Notes under the pieces: generated by a model | Database searches by the model: none | The model's input: the letters and a program-made list of their open reading frames with translations, nothing else | What the model was told of the DNA's origin: nothing | In this document: in pieces, positions 17,657 through 27,315 of the stretch | Layout: each line of letters starts with the position of its first letter | Numbering within the stretch: position 1 is the stretch's first letter | Source of the DNA: Cohnella algarum | GTDB lineage: Bacteria > Bacillota > Bacilli > Paenibacillales > Paenibacillaceae | NCBI RefSeq assembly: GCF_016937515.1 | Contig: NZ_JAFHKM010000002.1 | Coordinates: 3,157,001-3,221,000 of the forward strand | Length of the DNA: 64,000 bases | Direction of reading: 5' to 3' | Program-made: the position numbers and the translations under genes

Positions 17657-18337
17657 GTGGCGACTCATTTTAAGCCGCATCGTTTATGCCCCTCTTTTCT
17701 CGGCTTTTACGTGGAACCGGATCACCCCGCGATCAAGGAGCTGTGCGCGCCTCTCCGCCATGCCCGGAACGAGGCCTGCCGAACGATGGTCGACCGAATC
17801 CGGGACGCCGGCTACCGGATCGAATGGGCGGAAGCGGAGGCCTACGTCGCGGGCGGGACCGGCGTTAACAAGCAGCACATTATGCATGCCTTGACTGATC
17901 GGGGATATTGCGACGCCATTTACGGCCCTTTGTACAAAAAGCTGTTCGCGCGCGGCGGAGAGGGCGTTCCGCCGGGAATCGCCTATGTCCCGCTGACTTA
18001 TGTCGATGCGGCGTCCGCCATTCGGGCGATCCTTGCCGCGGGAGGCATTCCGGTGCTGGCGCATCCCGGCCAGATGGACAATTACGACGCCGTCCCGGAA
18101 TGGGCGGAGGCCGGGCTCCGGGGCATCGAGGTCAAGCATCCCGATCACGGGCCGTTCGACGAGGCGAGAGCCCGGACGCTGGCGCATCAATTCGGGCTGG
18201 TCGCGACGGGCGGGTCCGATTTTCACGGCTTTTACGGGACTGCAAAACAGGCGCTCGGCTCGCAAAACGTCGGGCTCGAAAGCGTCGAAAGGCTGAAGGC
18301 GATGAAACGGGGACGCGCCGGGCAGCGAAAGCTGTAA
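17657..18337 (+). pseudogene. PHP-domain phosphoesterase, 5'-truncated
   Basis: The frame encodes the central and C-terminal part of a YciV-like PHP-domain phosphoesterase: GFYVEPDHPAIKELCAPLRH, GTGVNKQHIMHALTDRGYC, GIPVLAHPGQ, GIEVKHPDHG and the metal-binding GGSDFHGFYG. In this family the protein begins with the DLHxHxxxSDG metal-binding motif about 85-90 residues earlier. That motif is absent here, and the DNA before 17657 (after the SLH gene stop at 17562) does not encode it in any frame. The first possible start, GTG 17657, has no convincing ribosome site. The loss of two of the metal ligands argues against activity. The truncation point lies immediately behind the SLH protein gene, suggesting a deletion or rearrangement there. 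Confidence 0.75.
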
Positions 18338-18389
18338 CGGGCAAGCCATTTCGAAGGCAAAAAAATAGAACGCGCGTTCCTCTTCGTGA

Positions 18390-18395
18390 TATAAT
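18390..18395 (+). promoter_or_regulatory. -10 box of the holin-like toxin transcript
   Basis: TATAAT at 18390-18395 lies 57 bp upstream of the toxin start codon and would start transcription near 18402. The -35 region is not close to consensus. Confidence 0.5.
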
Positions 18396-18418
18396 GGAAC
18401 AAGCAATAGAATGGCTCA

Positions 18419-18607
18419 TAAGGGCGGTCGGCTAATCTCCCGGAGGGAGGTGATGCCTGTGGAGGTCTACCAAGCATTGACGCTGATGATTTCATTCGCG
18501 ACATTGGTTGTGTTTTTCCTTTCCTTCCACAAAAAGAAATAGACCGCCCTTGTCCAATGGATGCGGTCTATTTCTGCCGTTACGCCTGGTCAAGCCTACC
18601 GCCCTTA
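18419..18607 (+). promoter_or_regulatory. Long-range pairing between toxin mRNA leader and 3' region
   Basis: Positions 18419-18433 in the leader and 18593-18607 beyond the coding region are complementary over 14 of 15 bases. The leader arm ends nine bases before the GGAGGGAGG ribosome site. Such 5'-3' pairing, seen in several type I toxin mRNAs, can block translation of the full-length message. The role here is inferred. Confidence 0.55.
18453..18542 (+). CDS. Putative holin-like toxin peptide (type I toxin)
   Basis: A 29-residue hydrophobic peptide beginning MPVEVYQALTLMISFATLVV and ending in HKKK. It matches the small holin-like toxin family common in Bacilli: a short N-terminus, a single membrane span and a basic C-terminus. 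It is too short for routine gene calling but has a very strong ribosome site (GGAGGGAGG at 18442-18450) directly upstream of ATG 18453. The GTG at 18459 is an alternative start. In this family the peptide inserts in the membrane and is controlled by an antisense RNA. Here a matching antisense transcript can be read on the other strand, overlapping the last codons and the 3' region. Confidence 0.82.
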   Translation: MPVEVYQALTLMISFATLVVFFLSFHKKK

Positions 18608-18662
18608 AAAGCGGCTATTGCTCGGGGAGTCGTGTTAGCCGCACGGCTCCTTTTGCATTATA
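18531..18662 (-). ncRNA. Predicted antisense RNA (antitoxin) to the holin-like toxin
   Basis: On the minus strand a TATAAT -10 box lies at 18662-18657 and would start RNA near 18650. An 11-bp stem (18573-18563 paired with 18547-18537) followed by CTTTTTG forms a terminator ending near 18531. The resulting RNA of about 120 bases is fully complementary to the 3' part of the toxin message including its last codons. This is the arrangement of txpA/ratA-type modules. No good -35 box is visible, so the promoter is the weakest part of the case. Confidence 0.55.
18626..18654 (+). terminator. Terminator of the toxin mRNA
   Basis: GGAGTCGTG (18626-18634) pairs with CACGGCTCC (18642-18650), one G-T wobble, loop of seven, followed by TTTT. 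It ends a toxin transcript of about 250 bases starting near 18402. Confidence 0.75.
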
Positions 18663-18721
18663 AGCACTTTGTAGGTTTAGTATACCATCGGAGGATTTGC
18701 GTTTCAATCCTGTGGCTTCCT

Positions 18722-19203
18722 TTATACCCCGGCTGCCGTCCCCATCATACTCGCGCCTTCCTTCGTCAGCGTATACTCGACGACGGCGCCGCTCCAGAAG
18801 TGGAACTTCAGCAGCACGTTGCCGTCGTTGACCTCCCTGAAAAAGTTTGAATTCAGGACGATTTCCCCGGTATCGTAATTCGGCTCGAACGTATATGAAA
18901 ATTCCTTGAAAGCGTCCAGTTCTGCGGGCCCGCGTTGCTGCCGTCTTCGTACCGCGCTTCCATCGTCGCCAGAAGGTCGCCGTTGAACTCGGCCGGAATG
19001 GTGAAGGAGCCGGTCTGACCCGCGGCGTCTCCCAGAACCGGAATGTCGTAGGCGATAACCCTGAACGTCCAGTCCGCTCCTTTGTTGAAATCGGCCTTCA
19101 GCCATGCCTGGGTTCCCGTCTCGCCGGAGCCGGAGATAGAACCCCAAAAATCGGATGAAAAATCAGGCGAAAATTCGTGCTGTCCGAGAGAAGGAGCCGA
19201 CAA
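18722..19203 (-). pseudogene. Remnant of a polysaccharide-degrading enzyme, C-terminal beta-sandwich modules
   Basis: Two overlapping minus-strand frames together encode about 160 residues. The first (19203 down to about 18930) reads through WLKADFNKGADWTFRVIAYD and FTIPAEFNGDLLATMEARYE. The second (about 18930 down to 18722) reads LDAFKEFSYTFEPNYDTGEI and KFHFWSGAVVEYTLTKEG, an X2/Ig-like module found at the C-terminus of plant-polysaccharide hydrolases and lyases. Adding one base in GGGCCC at 18926-18931 joins them. There is no signal peptide or catalytic domain, and the fragment begins immediately behind the terminator of the GH44 gene. It looks like the residual 3' end of a deleted enzyme gene. 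Confidence 0.65.
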
Positions 19204-19240
19204 AAAAGCCGGGTTTCTCCCCTTGCTGGAGAAACCCGGC
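19202..19240 (-). terminator. Rho-independent terminator of the GH44 gene
   Basis: A perfect 13-bp stem (19208-19220 with 19228-19240, loop of seven) followed on the minus strand by six T. It begins 18 bp after the GH44 stop codon. Confidence 0.92.
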
Positions 19241-19257
19241 CGTTTTGTCCCCGTCCG

Positions 19258-22200
19258 TTATTGCGGATCGGCGCTAAGGACGATGTGGCAAGCGGTCAGC
19301 TTCGGAATCGTATACGTAAACGAATTGTTCTCGATTCCCTCGACCGGAGCGCGCTCCGTTACGGCGTCATTTTCGCCGTCGAACGCCCATACGCGCGCCG
19401 ACGTGTACGTCGTTCCGCCGTCGATGTTGAAGCTGGCGTTCATTTCGTAATCGTTGTTTTTGTTCAATACGATCAGGTGCAGGTTGTTGTCGCTGTCCCG
19501 ATAGACGGAGCCGTATACCGAACTGTTCTCGATATCGGACGTTTCGGCTCTTACCTTCGTATCGCCGAACTTGGAATTGTTGCCGTCGTAATCGCTGTAC
19601 AATTTAAATGCCGCGGTGATATACGTCGAAGCCGTGGCGCCGCCCGTCATTCTCCAGAAGTTGGCCATGTAAACGCCGTATTTGCCGTAGATGCCCAATA
19701 CGTCCGCCTGGGCGATGCCGCCGTAGACGTTGTCCTCGCCGCCGTAGTTGTACTCCGTGAAGGCGAGCTTGGTGCCCGGGTAATACGTGTTGATCGTCTG
19801 GTTCAGTCTCGGGATCAGCGGGAAAAACTCGCTGTTCCAGCGGAACAAGCGGCTGGTTTCCACCGGCTCGCTGTAGCTCGGATCCCACAGCTGGCGCGGA
19901 GCCTGCAGACGGGCCAGGTTCGTTTCCCGCACGTTGTTGGACCTGTAATCCTGAATCCGGTAGCCTCCGGCTTCCGTTTCCGGATACCAGTGGACGTCAA
20001 GCACGTCGAGCAGCCGTTTGCCCCCCAGCTTTTCGCCTTCCGCGCGGAATTGGTCGAGATAATAATCGAGGTACCAGTCGTACGAGCCTTGCAGCTGCGG
20101 CCAGTCCGACGCCGCCTGCATGCTGTACATATCGTCGAAGCCGAACGTTACCGGTCCGAAAATTTCCGCGTCGGGGTCCACCTTTTTGACCGCTTTGGCC
20201 AGCGCCAGCCCCTTGTTCAGCACTTCCTCCGCTCCGGAGGGGTTCGGGTGCATGAACGGATGCGTCTTCCTCCAAATGCCGGGCTCGTTGTCGATTTCGT
20301 AGCCGCGGATTCCCGTCGGCGAAGAGGCGCCCCCGAATTTGTTCACCAGATAGTTGACCAATTCGTCCATATAGACGTACGAATCGCCGGTGTCTGGAAT
20401 TGCGTCGAACGGCGCTCCTTTTTCGGGCTTCACTTCGACCCAGCGCGAGGAGGGAGCCGTTTGGCTTTCGTGGACGGTACCGTTCGCGTCTTTGGCTACG
20501 TAGCCCGCCGTTTGCAGCGTGGCCAGCGTGTAGGCGCCGGTATCGAGCGACTTTTGATGGAAGCCGGTAATGCCGATGGCCGGCTCGGTCGGCTCCAGAT
20601 GCCACGGCACGCCTCCATAGTAATGCGCGACAAAATTGTCGCTGTGATGACCGGCGTCGTCGCCGGAGTTCGAAGCGTTGTTTTCCCAGTTGTACGTCGA
20701 CAACCGGTTGCCGCCGATGCGGCGGGACGTCCATTTTTCCGTGCCCGTCAAATCGTCGTTCGTGCCGTAAATATACGGGCTGATCGGCGCCCGATCCTTC
20801 GACGTGTCGACATCGATCCGAACGTCGAACGGTCCGGTCGGCGTATTCGTCGTGTTTTGCGTCAGCAGATCGCTCCAGGCGCCGAGGGTCGAATTTTCCT
20901 TGGCGCGCACCCGGTACGTATGCGCGGTCCCCGGCTCCAGCCCTTCGTGCGCGTACGTCGTTGCCGTTCCGTTATCGACGACGGTTCCGTCGACTTCGAT
21001 ATCGTAGCCGGTAATTTCGGCTTCCGGCGGCGCTCCCCACGACAGCGTGATCGACGTGTCGGTTTTCGTCGCTTTCAGGTTCACGGGCGCCGGAATGTCT
21101 TGCAGGCCGGTCGTTTTGACGGACAGCGGGGCGCTCCACACGCTTTCCTTCGCTTCCGTTTTCGTTTTTACTTTGTACGTATGACGGCTGCCGGTTCTCA
21201 GCCATTCGTGCGTGAAGGACGTTCCGCTTACCTCGTGCGGCTTGCCGTCCGCCAGGACGACATAGGAAACGGCGCCTTCTACCGGCTGCCAATGGAGCGC
21301 AATCGACGTATCGGCAGGAACGGCTTCGATGCCGCCGGGGAACGGCGGCAGGTCCAGCGGAACCGGCTCCTCGCCCCAGACGCGCTCCCCGGCCAGATAG
21401 GCCGTTACGTTCATGTTCGGAACGGAGGTGCCGGAGGCGTTAAACGAATAGTCGTTGCTTAGGTTGAAGTTGGACCAGTCGCTTTTGTTGATCCAGGTGC
21501 CGATGATGACGGACGATCCCGGATGGAGCGTGCCGGCTTCCGGCTTGAAGCCGAACTCCAAGTACGTGTCCGCCTTATCGGAAGGAATCGGCATGGTCAC
21601 GAAGCGCGGGACGGCGCTGTCCGCGGGAACCGTGCTCCAGAATCCGATGGACAGGGGAATGTCCTCGCCGTCAACCGTAAAGTAATAGCGGATTTTCAAA
21701 TCGTTCAGATTGACGGGTCCGTCGCCCGTATTCGTAATGGTGAAGTTCGGACCGAGCATCGGCGATTCCGTCTCCGTCCCCGTTTCCGTTTCGACCTTGA
21801 TGGCGGATGCCGGAACCGTCGTGTCGGGCAGCGTGCGCGCCGTCACGGCCGGGCTCCATTCGCTTTGGGCTTCGGCGTTTTTCGCCCGGACGCGGTACGT
21901 ATGCTGCGTATCCGGCTGCAGTCCCGCGTGCTCGTAGGACGCGTCCGCTCCGAGCTCGAGAACCGCGCCGTCGGCTTCCAGCTCGTAGCTCGTCGCCCCC
22001 GAGACCGGGCTCCAGCTCAGCGAGACCGCCGTCCGATCCGCGGCCGCGGTCAAATCCGCCGGCGCCGGCAGCGTTCCCGGAGCCGTGCCTCCGCCCCGGA
22101 CCGCGATGGACGCCGCCCCCGTGAACCATTCGTAAATGTCGGCGTCCCAGCCCGAACCGAAAATGCCGACGCTGACAATATAAGACCCCTCCGGCATCGA

Positions 22201-22539
22201 CGCCGGAACGTTCCAGATAATCGGAACCCGTTTCGTTTCGCCGGCCTCGACGTGCACGGGGTCGACGATCAGCTGCGCGCGCTGTTTGAACGAAGCGTCG
22301 AAAACTTCCAGATCGACCAGGATCGCGGCCGATTCCGAAGAGGCGACGTCGACATAGAACGTCGTGCTTGCCCCGGGGTCGACTTCGGGCGCTTCCGTCG
22401 TCACGGCCGCCTGGATCGCCGCGTTCGCATGCGCCTCCTGCCGCTCCGGCGGAAGAAAGACGCCGGTAATCAGCAGCAGCCAGGCCGCCGCCGCGGCCGC
22501 CCATCGTTTTCTCCTGAGCGTTTTTGTTGCTTCCATCAT
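19258..22539 (-). CDS. Secreted multimodular GH44 endoglucanase/xyloglucanase with CBM3 and fibronectin III modules
   Basis: A 1,093-residue secreted enzyme. Modules in order are: signal peptide (about 1-37); a beta-sandwich module of unknown type; FN3; CBM3 cellulose-binding module (GPNFTITNTGDGPVNLNDLK ... TYLEFGF ... SDWSNFNLSNDYSFN); two more FN3 modules; and a C-terminal GH44 catalytic domain. The GH44 acid/base is Glu752 in GYEIDNEPGIW and the nucleophile is Glu929 in AFTEYNYGGED. GH44 enzymes cleave internal beta-1,4 bonds of cellulose, xyloglucan or mannan with retention. The catalytic domain is normally central, but here no module follows it. The start is ATG 22537-22539, seven bases after GGGAG; a longer upstream frame exists but would not place the signal peptide at the N-terminus. 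It is a single-gene unit ending in a strong terminator. Confidence 0.92.
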   Translation of the reverse strand: MMEATKTLRRKRWAAAAAAWLLLITGVFLPPERQEAHANAAIQAAVTTEAPEVDPGASTTFYVDVASSESAAILVDLEVFDASFKQRAQLIVDPVHVEAGETKRVPIIWNVPASMPEGSYIVSVGIFGSGWDADIYEWFTGAASIAVRGGGTAPGTLPAPADLTAAADRTAVSLSWSPVSGATSYELEADGAVLELGADASYEHAGLQPDTQHTYRVRAKNAEAQSEWSPAVTARTLPDTTVPASAIKVETETGTETESPMLGPNFTITNTGDGPVNLNDLKIRYYFTVDGEDIPLSIGFWSTVPADSAVPRFVTMPIPSDKADTYLEFGFKPEAGTLHPGSSVIIGTWINKSDWSNFNLSNDYSFNASGTSVPNMNVTAYLAGERVWGEEPVPLDLPPFPGGIEAVPADTSIALHWQPVEGAVSYVVLADGKPHEVSGTSFTHEWLRTGSRHTYKVKTKTEAKESVWSAPLSVKTTGLQDIPAPVNLKATKTDTSITLSWGAPPEAEITGYDIEVDGTVVDNGTATTYAHEGLEPGTAHTYRVRAKENSTLGAWSDLLTQNTTNTPTGPFDVRIDVDTSKDRAPISPYIYGTNDDLTGTEKWTSRRIGGNRLSTYNWENNASNSGDDAGHHSDNFVAHYYGGVPWHLEPTEPAIGITGFHQKSLDTGAYTLATLQTAGYVAKDANGTVHESQTAPSSRWVEVKPEKGAPFDAIPDTGDSYVYMDELVNYLVNKFGGASSPTGIRGYEIDNEPGIWRKTHPFMHPNPSGAEEVLNKGLALAKAVKKVDPDAEIFGPVTFGFDDMYSMQAASDWPQLQGSYDWYLDYYLDQFRAEGEKLGGKRLLDVLDVHWYPETEAGGYRIQDYRSNNVRETNLARLQAPRQLWDPSYSEPVETSRLFRWNSEFFPLIPRLNQTINTYYPGTKLAFTEYNYGGEDNVYGGIAQADVLGIYGKYGVYMANFWRMTGGATASTYITAAFKLYSDYDGNNSKFGDTKVRAETSDIENSSVYGSVYRDSDNNLHLIVLNKNNDYEMNASFNIDGGTTYTSARVWAFDGENDAVTERAPVEGIENNSFTYTIPKLTACHIVLSADPQ

Positions 22540-22881
22540 GAACCCACTCCCGTTTTGCATGAATTTTAAAGCTTCGGTGCTCCATCGGCACGACAGCCAT
22601 GTTATCACGTACATTCGAAAAAAGATGTGTGGGAGGTTACAATTCAGGAAAAAAATAGGGGGCGTCCGCGCGAAACAGCCCGGCAAGGGGAGTTTGCATG
22701 GGAAATCGCACTGCAATTGCCATGGAAAGCGGAAAATGGAGGGGGTTGTTCGTAGAACCGCCCGACGCGACGACTCTTCATCGAAAATCGTGCGGTTCGC
22801 GAACGAGCGGGCGGATGAAGCTGGCGTCCTTGCGCATCCGCCGCACGTTATCCTATCGTCGATTGGGTACGGTCGGCTCGG
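22540..22881. other. Intergenic region upstream of the GH44 gene
   Basis: This 342-bp stretch carries the leader of the GH44 gene and the region after the cyclase-ATPase gene. No convincing gene, terminator or operator was recognised; short open frames here lack ribosome sites and recognisable sequence. Confidence 0.5.
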
Positions 22882-25800
22882 TCAAGGGGTAAAGCGCCGG
22901 ATTTCCGCCTCCGTCCAGCCGATTTCGTAAGGCATGACCAGCTTCCGGGCCAGCCGCAGGCTGCGGCTCCAGCTTTTGCGGGCTTTGCCGAAGTCGCCTT
23001 CGCATCCGGCGACGATGCCCGCAAAAGCATGAAAACGCGGAAGGGCGATCGGGAACACCTTGGCGAACCCTTCCAGCGATTTCATCGCTTCGCCGAGCGA
23101 GGAGCGGTAATAAGCGCGGTCCTCGCCGGGCGAATTCCAGAGGGCGAGCAGCGCTTCCACCAGCGCCGCGTATCCGTCGAAGGCGTAGTACGTCGTCGGC
23201 TTGGAGGCGGTCGTCAGCGGGAGGCCCAGACCCGCGTAATGCTTCGCCTGCTCCGCTCGACCCGTCTTTATATAAGCCAAAGCCGACAAATTGTAAAGGC
23301 GAATTTCTTCCGTTCGGCCGATGTTGACCGGAATCAGCGCCTCGGCTTCCGTCAGATGACGGATCGCGTCCTCCGCCCGGCCTTCGTAGAGGGCGTTTTC
23401 GGCCAGCGCCAGCAATCCCCACGATTGGGCCTGGGCGTTCCCGCTGGCCCGGCCGGATGAATAAATCGCTTCGGCGAGGGCGGAGCTCTTCCCGAAATCC
23501 GCGTCATGATACGCCAGCGCCTTCACCATCAGGTAGGACGAGGCCTCCCAATAGCGCCGGTCCCCCATTTTTTCATAGATGCCCATCGATTGCTCGGAAT
23601 ACCGCTTGGAAAGGAACCATTGTCCGATTCCGATATAGTAAAGCGAAAGGTCCATGCTGACCCAGGCTTTGGCCGACAGATCGTCCGTCCGTTCCGCCGC
23701 TTGCGTCGCCTGCTTGATATAAGCTTTGGCAAGCGGGTGCAGGGACATAATGCCGGCGGTTACGCACATGTTGCCGGAAATCTGGGCCAGCTCGGCCGAG
23801 GGTCCGGCCCGTTCCGCCAGGTTGATGGCATGCAGCGAATGATAAAGGTTGTCCGCCGCCATATTGGAAAAAAACGCGATCTCGGCCAACCGCCAGTGGC
23901 AGAGCGCCTGCTCAAGCAGCAACTCGCGGCTTCCGGCCGGTTTTTCGATAAAACGGGAAGGCAGCGTACGGTGAACGAGCTGGCGAACGACCTGGGCGGC
24001 CACGTCTCTTTTGAATTGCTTCGAAGTCGAAGCCGCAGAGCGTCCGTGCAGCGTTAAGGCCTGGCCGATCCGCTCCGATGCCTGAGCCATATCCCCGATG
24101 CCCATGTAAGCTTCCCCAAGCAGCCGGTGCCAGCGGGCGGAAGTTTCCGCGGACGCCGGAACCGCTTGGCCGTTCACCAATTCGGAAAACACATGAACCG
24201 CTTCTTTGTAAGCTCCGGTGCGCAGTGCCTGCAGTCCGACTTTTTCCAAATAATAGACCGTCTTGTCGGGCTGCTCCGCCCTGGACCAATGATAGGCCAG
24301 CACGCCGTAAAGGGAGGACGCATCGGCGTGCCGCTTCTCATACCAGACCGCCAGCGCGCGGTGAAGCTGCTTCCGCTGGGAATGAACGAGCATGTTGTAG
24401 CTGACCTGCTGCGTAATGACATGTTTGAACAAATACGACGGTTCCGTTTCGCCTTCCTCCCGCAGCGTCAGGCTGGCTTCGGTCAGACGGTCCAAATGGC
24501 CCTCGAGCCGGTCATGCTCGGTCGGCATGGGCATCGTGCCGTGCAAGGCGTAGTAAGGGAACGCCCTTCCGATGACGCTCGCCACTTTCAAGACAAGCTG
24601 TTCGTCCGCCGGCAGGCGATCGATGCGGCTCCGGATGATGCCTTGTATGGTCGTCGGGAAATCCAGCTCCCGCAGATCGTCCGTCTGCCTGGCGAAGCGG
24701 CATTCGCCGTTCTCGATTTCGATGAACCCGCTGTCGCGCAAGGCGTAGGCCAATTCTTCGATGAAGAACGGGTGGCCTTCCGCCTTTTCCGAGATGAAGC
24801 TGCCGACGGCTTCCGACAGGCGGGAGACGCCCAGCCGATTGGCGATCAGCTCGAACGTCTCGTCAGGCGACAGCTCACCAAGCCGAATGACGGTCGCCGA
24901 GGGCAGCTTCAGCAACGGCAGGTCGCGCAGATGCTGATGCTCGCCGTCCGGCCGCGAAGCGACGAGAAGGAGCGCTTGCGGCAGTTGCTGCGACACGGCG
25001 AACAGCAGCGCCCAAGTGGACGAGTCGATCCAATGGGCGTCATCCAGCATCAGAACGAAGGGCGCATCGCCCATAAACCGCTTCATCAGCCGGATGACGA
25101 GCGCGTGCAGATTGTCCGCGCGTATTTGACCGGTCATCTGGCGAGTCCACTCGTTGTCCGGGATTTCGAACGGCAGCACCTCCGAAAGCAGCGGAACCAG
25201 ATGCCGCGAATCTTCCGTCGCTTCATGGATGATGCGAAGCGCCTGCTCGTAGCGAAGCTCCGAACCTTCGGGCGCCGCGGCCAGGCGCAGCAGCGTAACG
25301 AAAAGGCTCCGCCAAGGATAATAAGGCGTCCGCTGTTCGATGGCGTCGGCCTCCCCGTATAGAACGGTCGCGCCTCTTCCTTCCGCTTCGAGCTGCGCCT
25401 GCCGGAGCAGGAGGGATTTGCCGATGCCGGCTTCGCCCATCAGGCAGACCACGCCGCCTTCTCCTTGGAGGAGGCGCTCCAGATGCCGCTCCAGCAGCGC
25501 GGTTTCGGCCGTTCTTCCGACGAGCGTCCGGCGTTCGGCGCCCTGCGGGTCCGCCAGGCCGAGGGGGAATAGACCTTTATCGGACCGGGCATCCCCTTGG
25601 GATGAACCGTTTCCGCGGCCTGAAACCGGATCGCCGGGCCCGCGGCTTCGCATGTCGCGGAGTCGCACAGAACGGTTCCGGCCGGGGCCAGCTGCATAAG
25701 GCGCGCCGCCAGATTCATCGTGTCCCCGATCTTCGTAAATTCACGTTTGCTCGCATTGCCTATGGAACCGTAAAAGACGAGTCCGGTGGCCAGCCCGATC

Positions 25801-26771
25801 GAAAACCCGGCGCCGAGCTCCGTCAGCCGCTGCCGGACGGCCATCGCCGTTTTGACGGCGCGGGCGGCGTCGTTTTCGTGGGTATAAGCCGGCAGGCCGG
25901 TTGCCGCGATCGCCGAGCAGCCCTTGTCGTCGAGACTGAGCTTGTGAACGGTTGCCCCATGCTGCTCCGCGGCCAACCGAATCGCTTCCGCCGTCTGCCG
26001 GAGACGTCCGGCGTCGAGACGCTCGTGGAAGTCCGGTAGATGGATAAACAGAACGGAAACGGTCCGCATTTCGGCTTCCCAGTCTACGCGTCCGGATTCC
26101 CCCGCCGGAAACGGACCGGATGCTTCGGCGGAATCGAGCGCCGTTTCCGTTCCGGCTTCCGCGCCGGCATGAAAACGCGCGACGAAAGCTCCCCCGCCGC
26201 CCGGAGAAGGCTCGGCCTCGCATTGATGCCGGACTCGCGCATAAGCCTCTTCGGACAGCAGCACTTTGCCGGCTTCCGTGTGCGGGCTGCAGGCGCGCAG
26301 TTGAACGAAAGGCTCGCCCGCGAGCACGAGCTCGAGTCCGCGTCCGCTGCCGTCGACCGGGCAGGCTTCGATCCGGCCCGCGCTCAGGCAAACGCGGAGC
26401 GAGAGCGGAAGGCCGGGAAGCATTTCCCGCCGATGCAGCGCCCGCTGAAGGAACAGTCCGCACTCCGCCGCCTTCCGCACGCAGGAAGCCGGATCGCGAT
26501 CGGCTTCTTCCTTCCAGACCGCCAAGAGAGCGTCGCCCGCAAATTTGATAACCTCGCCTCCCGCCCGGTCGATGGCCGCGATCATCGTATCGAAGCAGGC
26601 ATTGAGAATAAGCGAGATTCTTTCGGTGCCGCCCGCGCCCTGCTCGGTGAGCCGCTTGCTCAGTGCGGAAAAGCCCGAAATATCGACGAACAGCATCGCG
26701 CCCTCGTACCGCCGCGCCGGGTCCGACGCAGAAGTCCGGGGAGAGATTGAAAGGTTCAGATCGCTTGACAT
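22882..26771 (-). pseudogene. Adenylate/guanylate cyclase-AAA ATPase-TPR fusion protein (sAC-like), frameshifted
   Basis: Two minus-strand frames (26771-25440 and 25668-22882) form one protein of about 1,296 residues. The first holds two class III cyclase domains. Domain 1 has both metal aspartates (LFVDISGFS and KFAGDALLAVW). Domain 2 lacks the usual first-aspartate motif (FIHLPDF) but keeps GNASKREFTKIGDTMNLAAR. The second frame holds an AAA/STAND ATPase (LVGRTAETALLERHL, Walker A GEAGIGKSLLL, Walker B FVLMLDDAHW) and a long TPR-like region. Adding one C to the run of five at 25563-25567 gives KVYSPLGLADPQG and rejoins the frames. The order cyclase-cyclase-ATPase-TPR is that of soluble adenylyl cyclase (ADCY10). 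GAGG lies ten bases before ATG 26771. As written it would make only the cyclase half. Confidence 0.85.
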
Positions 26772-26920
26772 TTATCTTGTTCCTCGGCTTTTATTTTGGA
26801 ATGGGGAATAACAACTCTATTATACATTCCGAAGGCGAAATGGATATTATTTTCAGTGGAAAAAAGATAGGGGCGGGCTTCGTATTTAAAAGGGGCTTCG
26901 TGCTTATGGGGGGCGCAAGA

Positions 26921-27315
26921 GGCCGGCCCCAGTAGGGTAACTATGACTCATCTGAACCGGTTAGGCGAAAAAGGCCGGGCCCAGTAGGGTAAAAATTACT
27001 CATCTGCACCGGTCAGGCGAAAAAGGCGGGCCCAGTTGGGTAATTATGACTCATCTGCACCGGTCAGGCGAAAAAGGCGGGCCCAGTTGGGTAATTATGA
27101 CTCATCTGAACCGGTTAGGCGAAAAAGGCCGGGCCCAGTAGGGTAAAAATTACTCATCTGCACCGGTCAGGCGAAAAAGGCGGGCCCAGTTGGGTAATTA
27201 TGACTCATCTGAACCGGTCAGGCGCAAGAGGCCGGGCCCAGTTGGGTAAAAATTATTCATCTGAACCGGTCAGGCGCAAGAGGCCGGACCCAGTTGGGTA
27301 ACTATGACTCATCTC
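26921..27315. repeat. Eight-copy intergenic tandem repeat (unit 51-52 bp)
   Basis: Units begin at 26921, 26973, 27025, 27076, 27127, 27179, 27230 and 27282; the last is partial (34 bp). Each has the order GGCCGGGCCCAGTNGGGTAA, then a short variable A/T stretch, TGACTCATCTG or TTACTCATCTG, ACCGGT or ACCGGTT, and GGCGAAAAA or GGCGCAAGA. A block of 116 bp is identical at 26942-27057 and 27096-27211 (offset 154 bp, three units), showing expansion in multi-unit steps. Every unit contains the palindrome-like pieces GGGCCC, ACCGGT and TGACTCA. There are no unique spacers and no open frame of note. The following 100 bp (27320-27440) holds degenerate pieces of the same elements. Function unknown. Confidence 0.9.

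Noticed and set aside
19177..21462. Plus-strand frame of about 760 codons opposite the GH44 gene
   Set aside because: Shadow of the GH44 gene, whose catalytic residues and modules are intact on the minus strand.
26921..27315. CRISPR array
   Set aside because: The units follow each other directly with no unique spacers between repeats, sites vary throughout the unit, and no cas gene is in the window.
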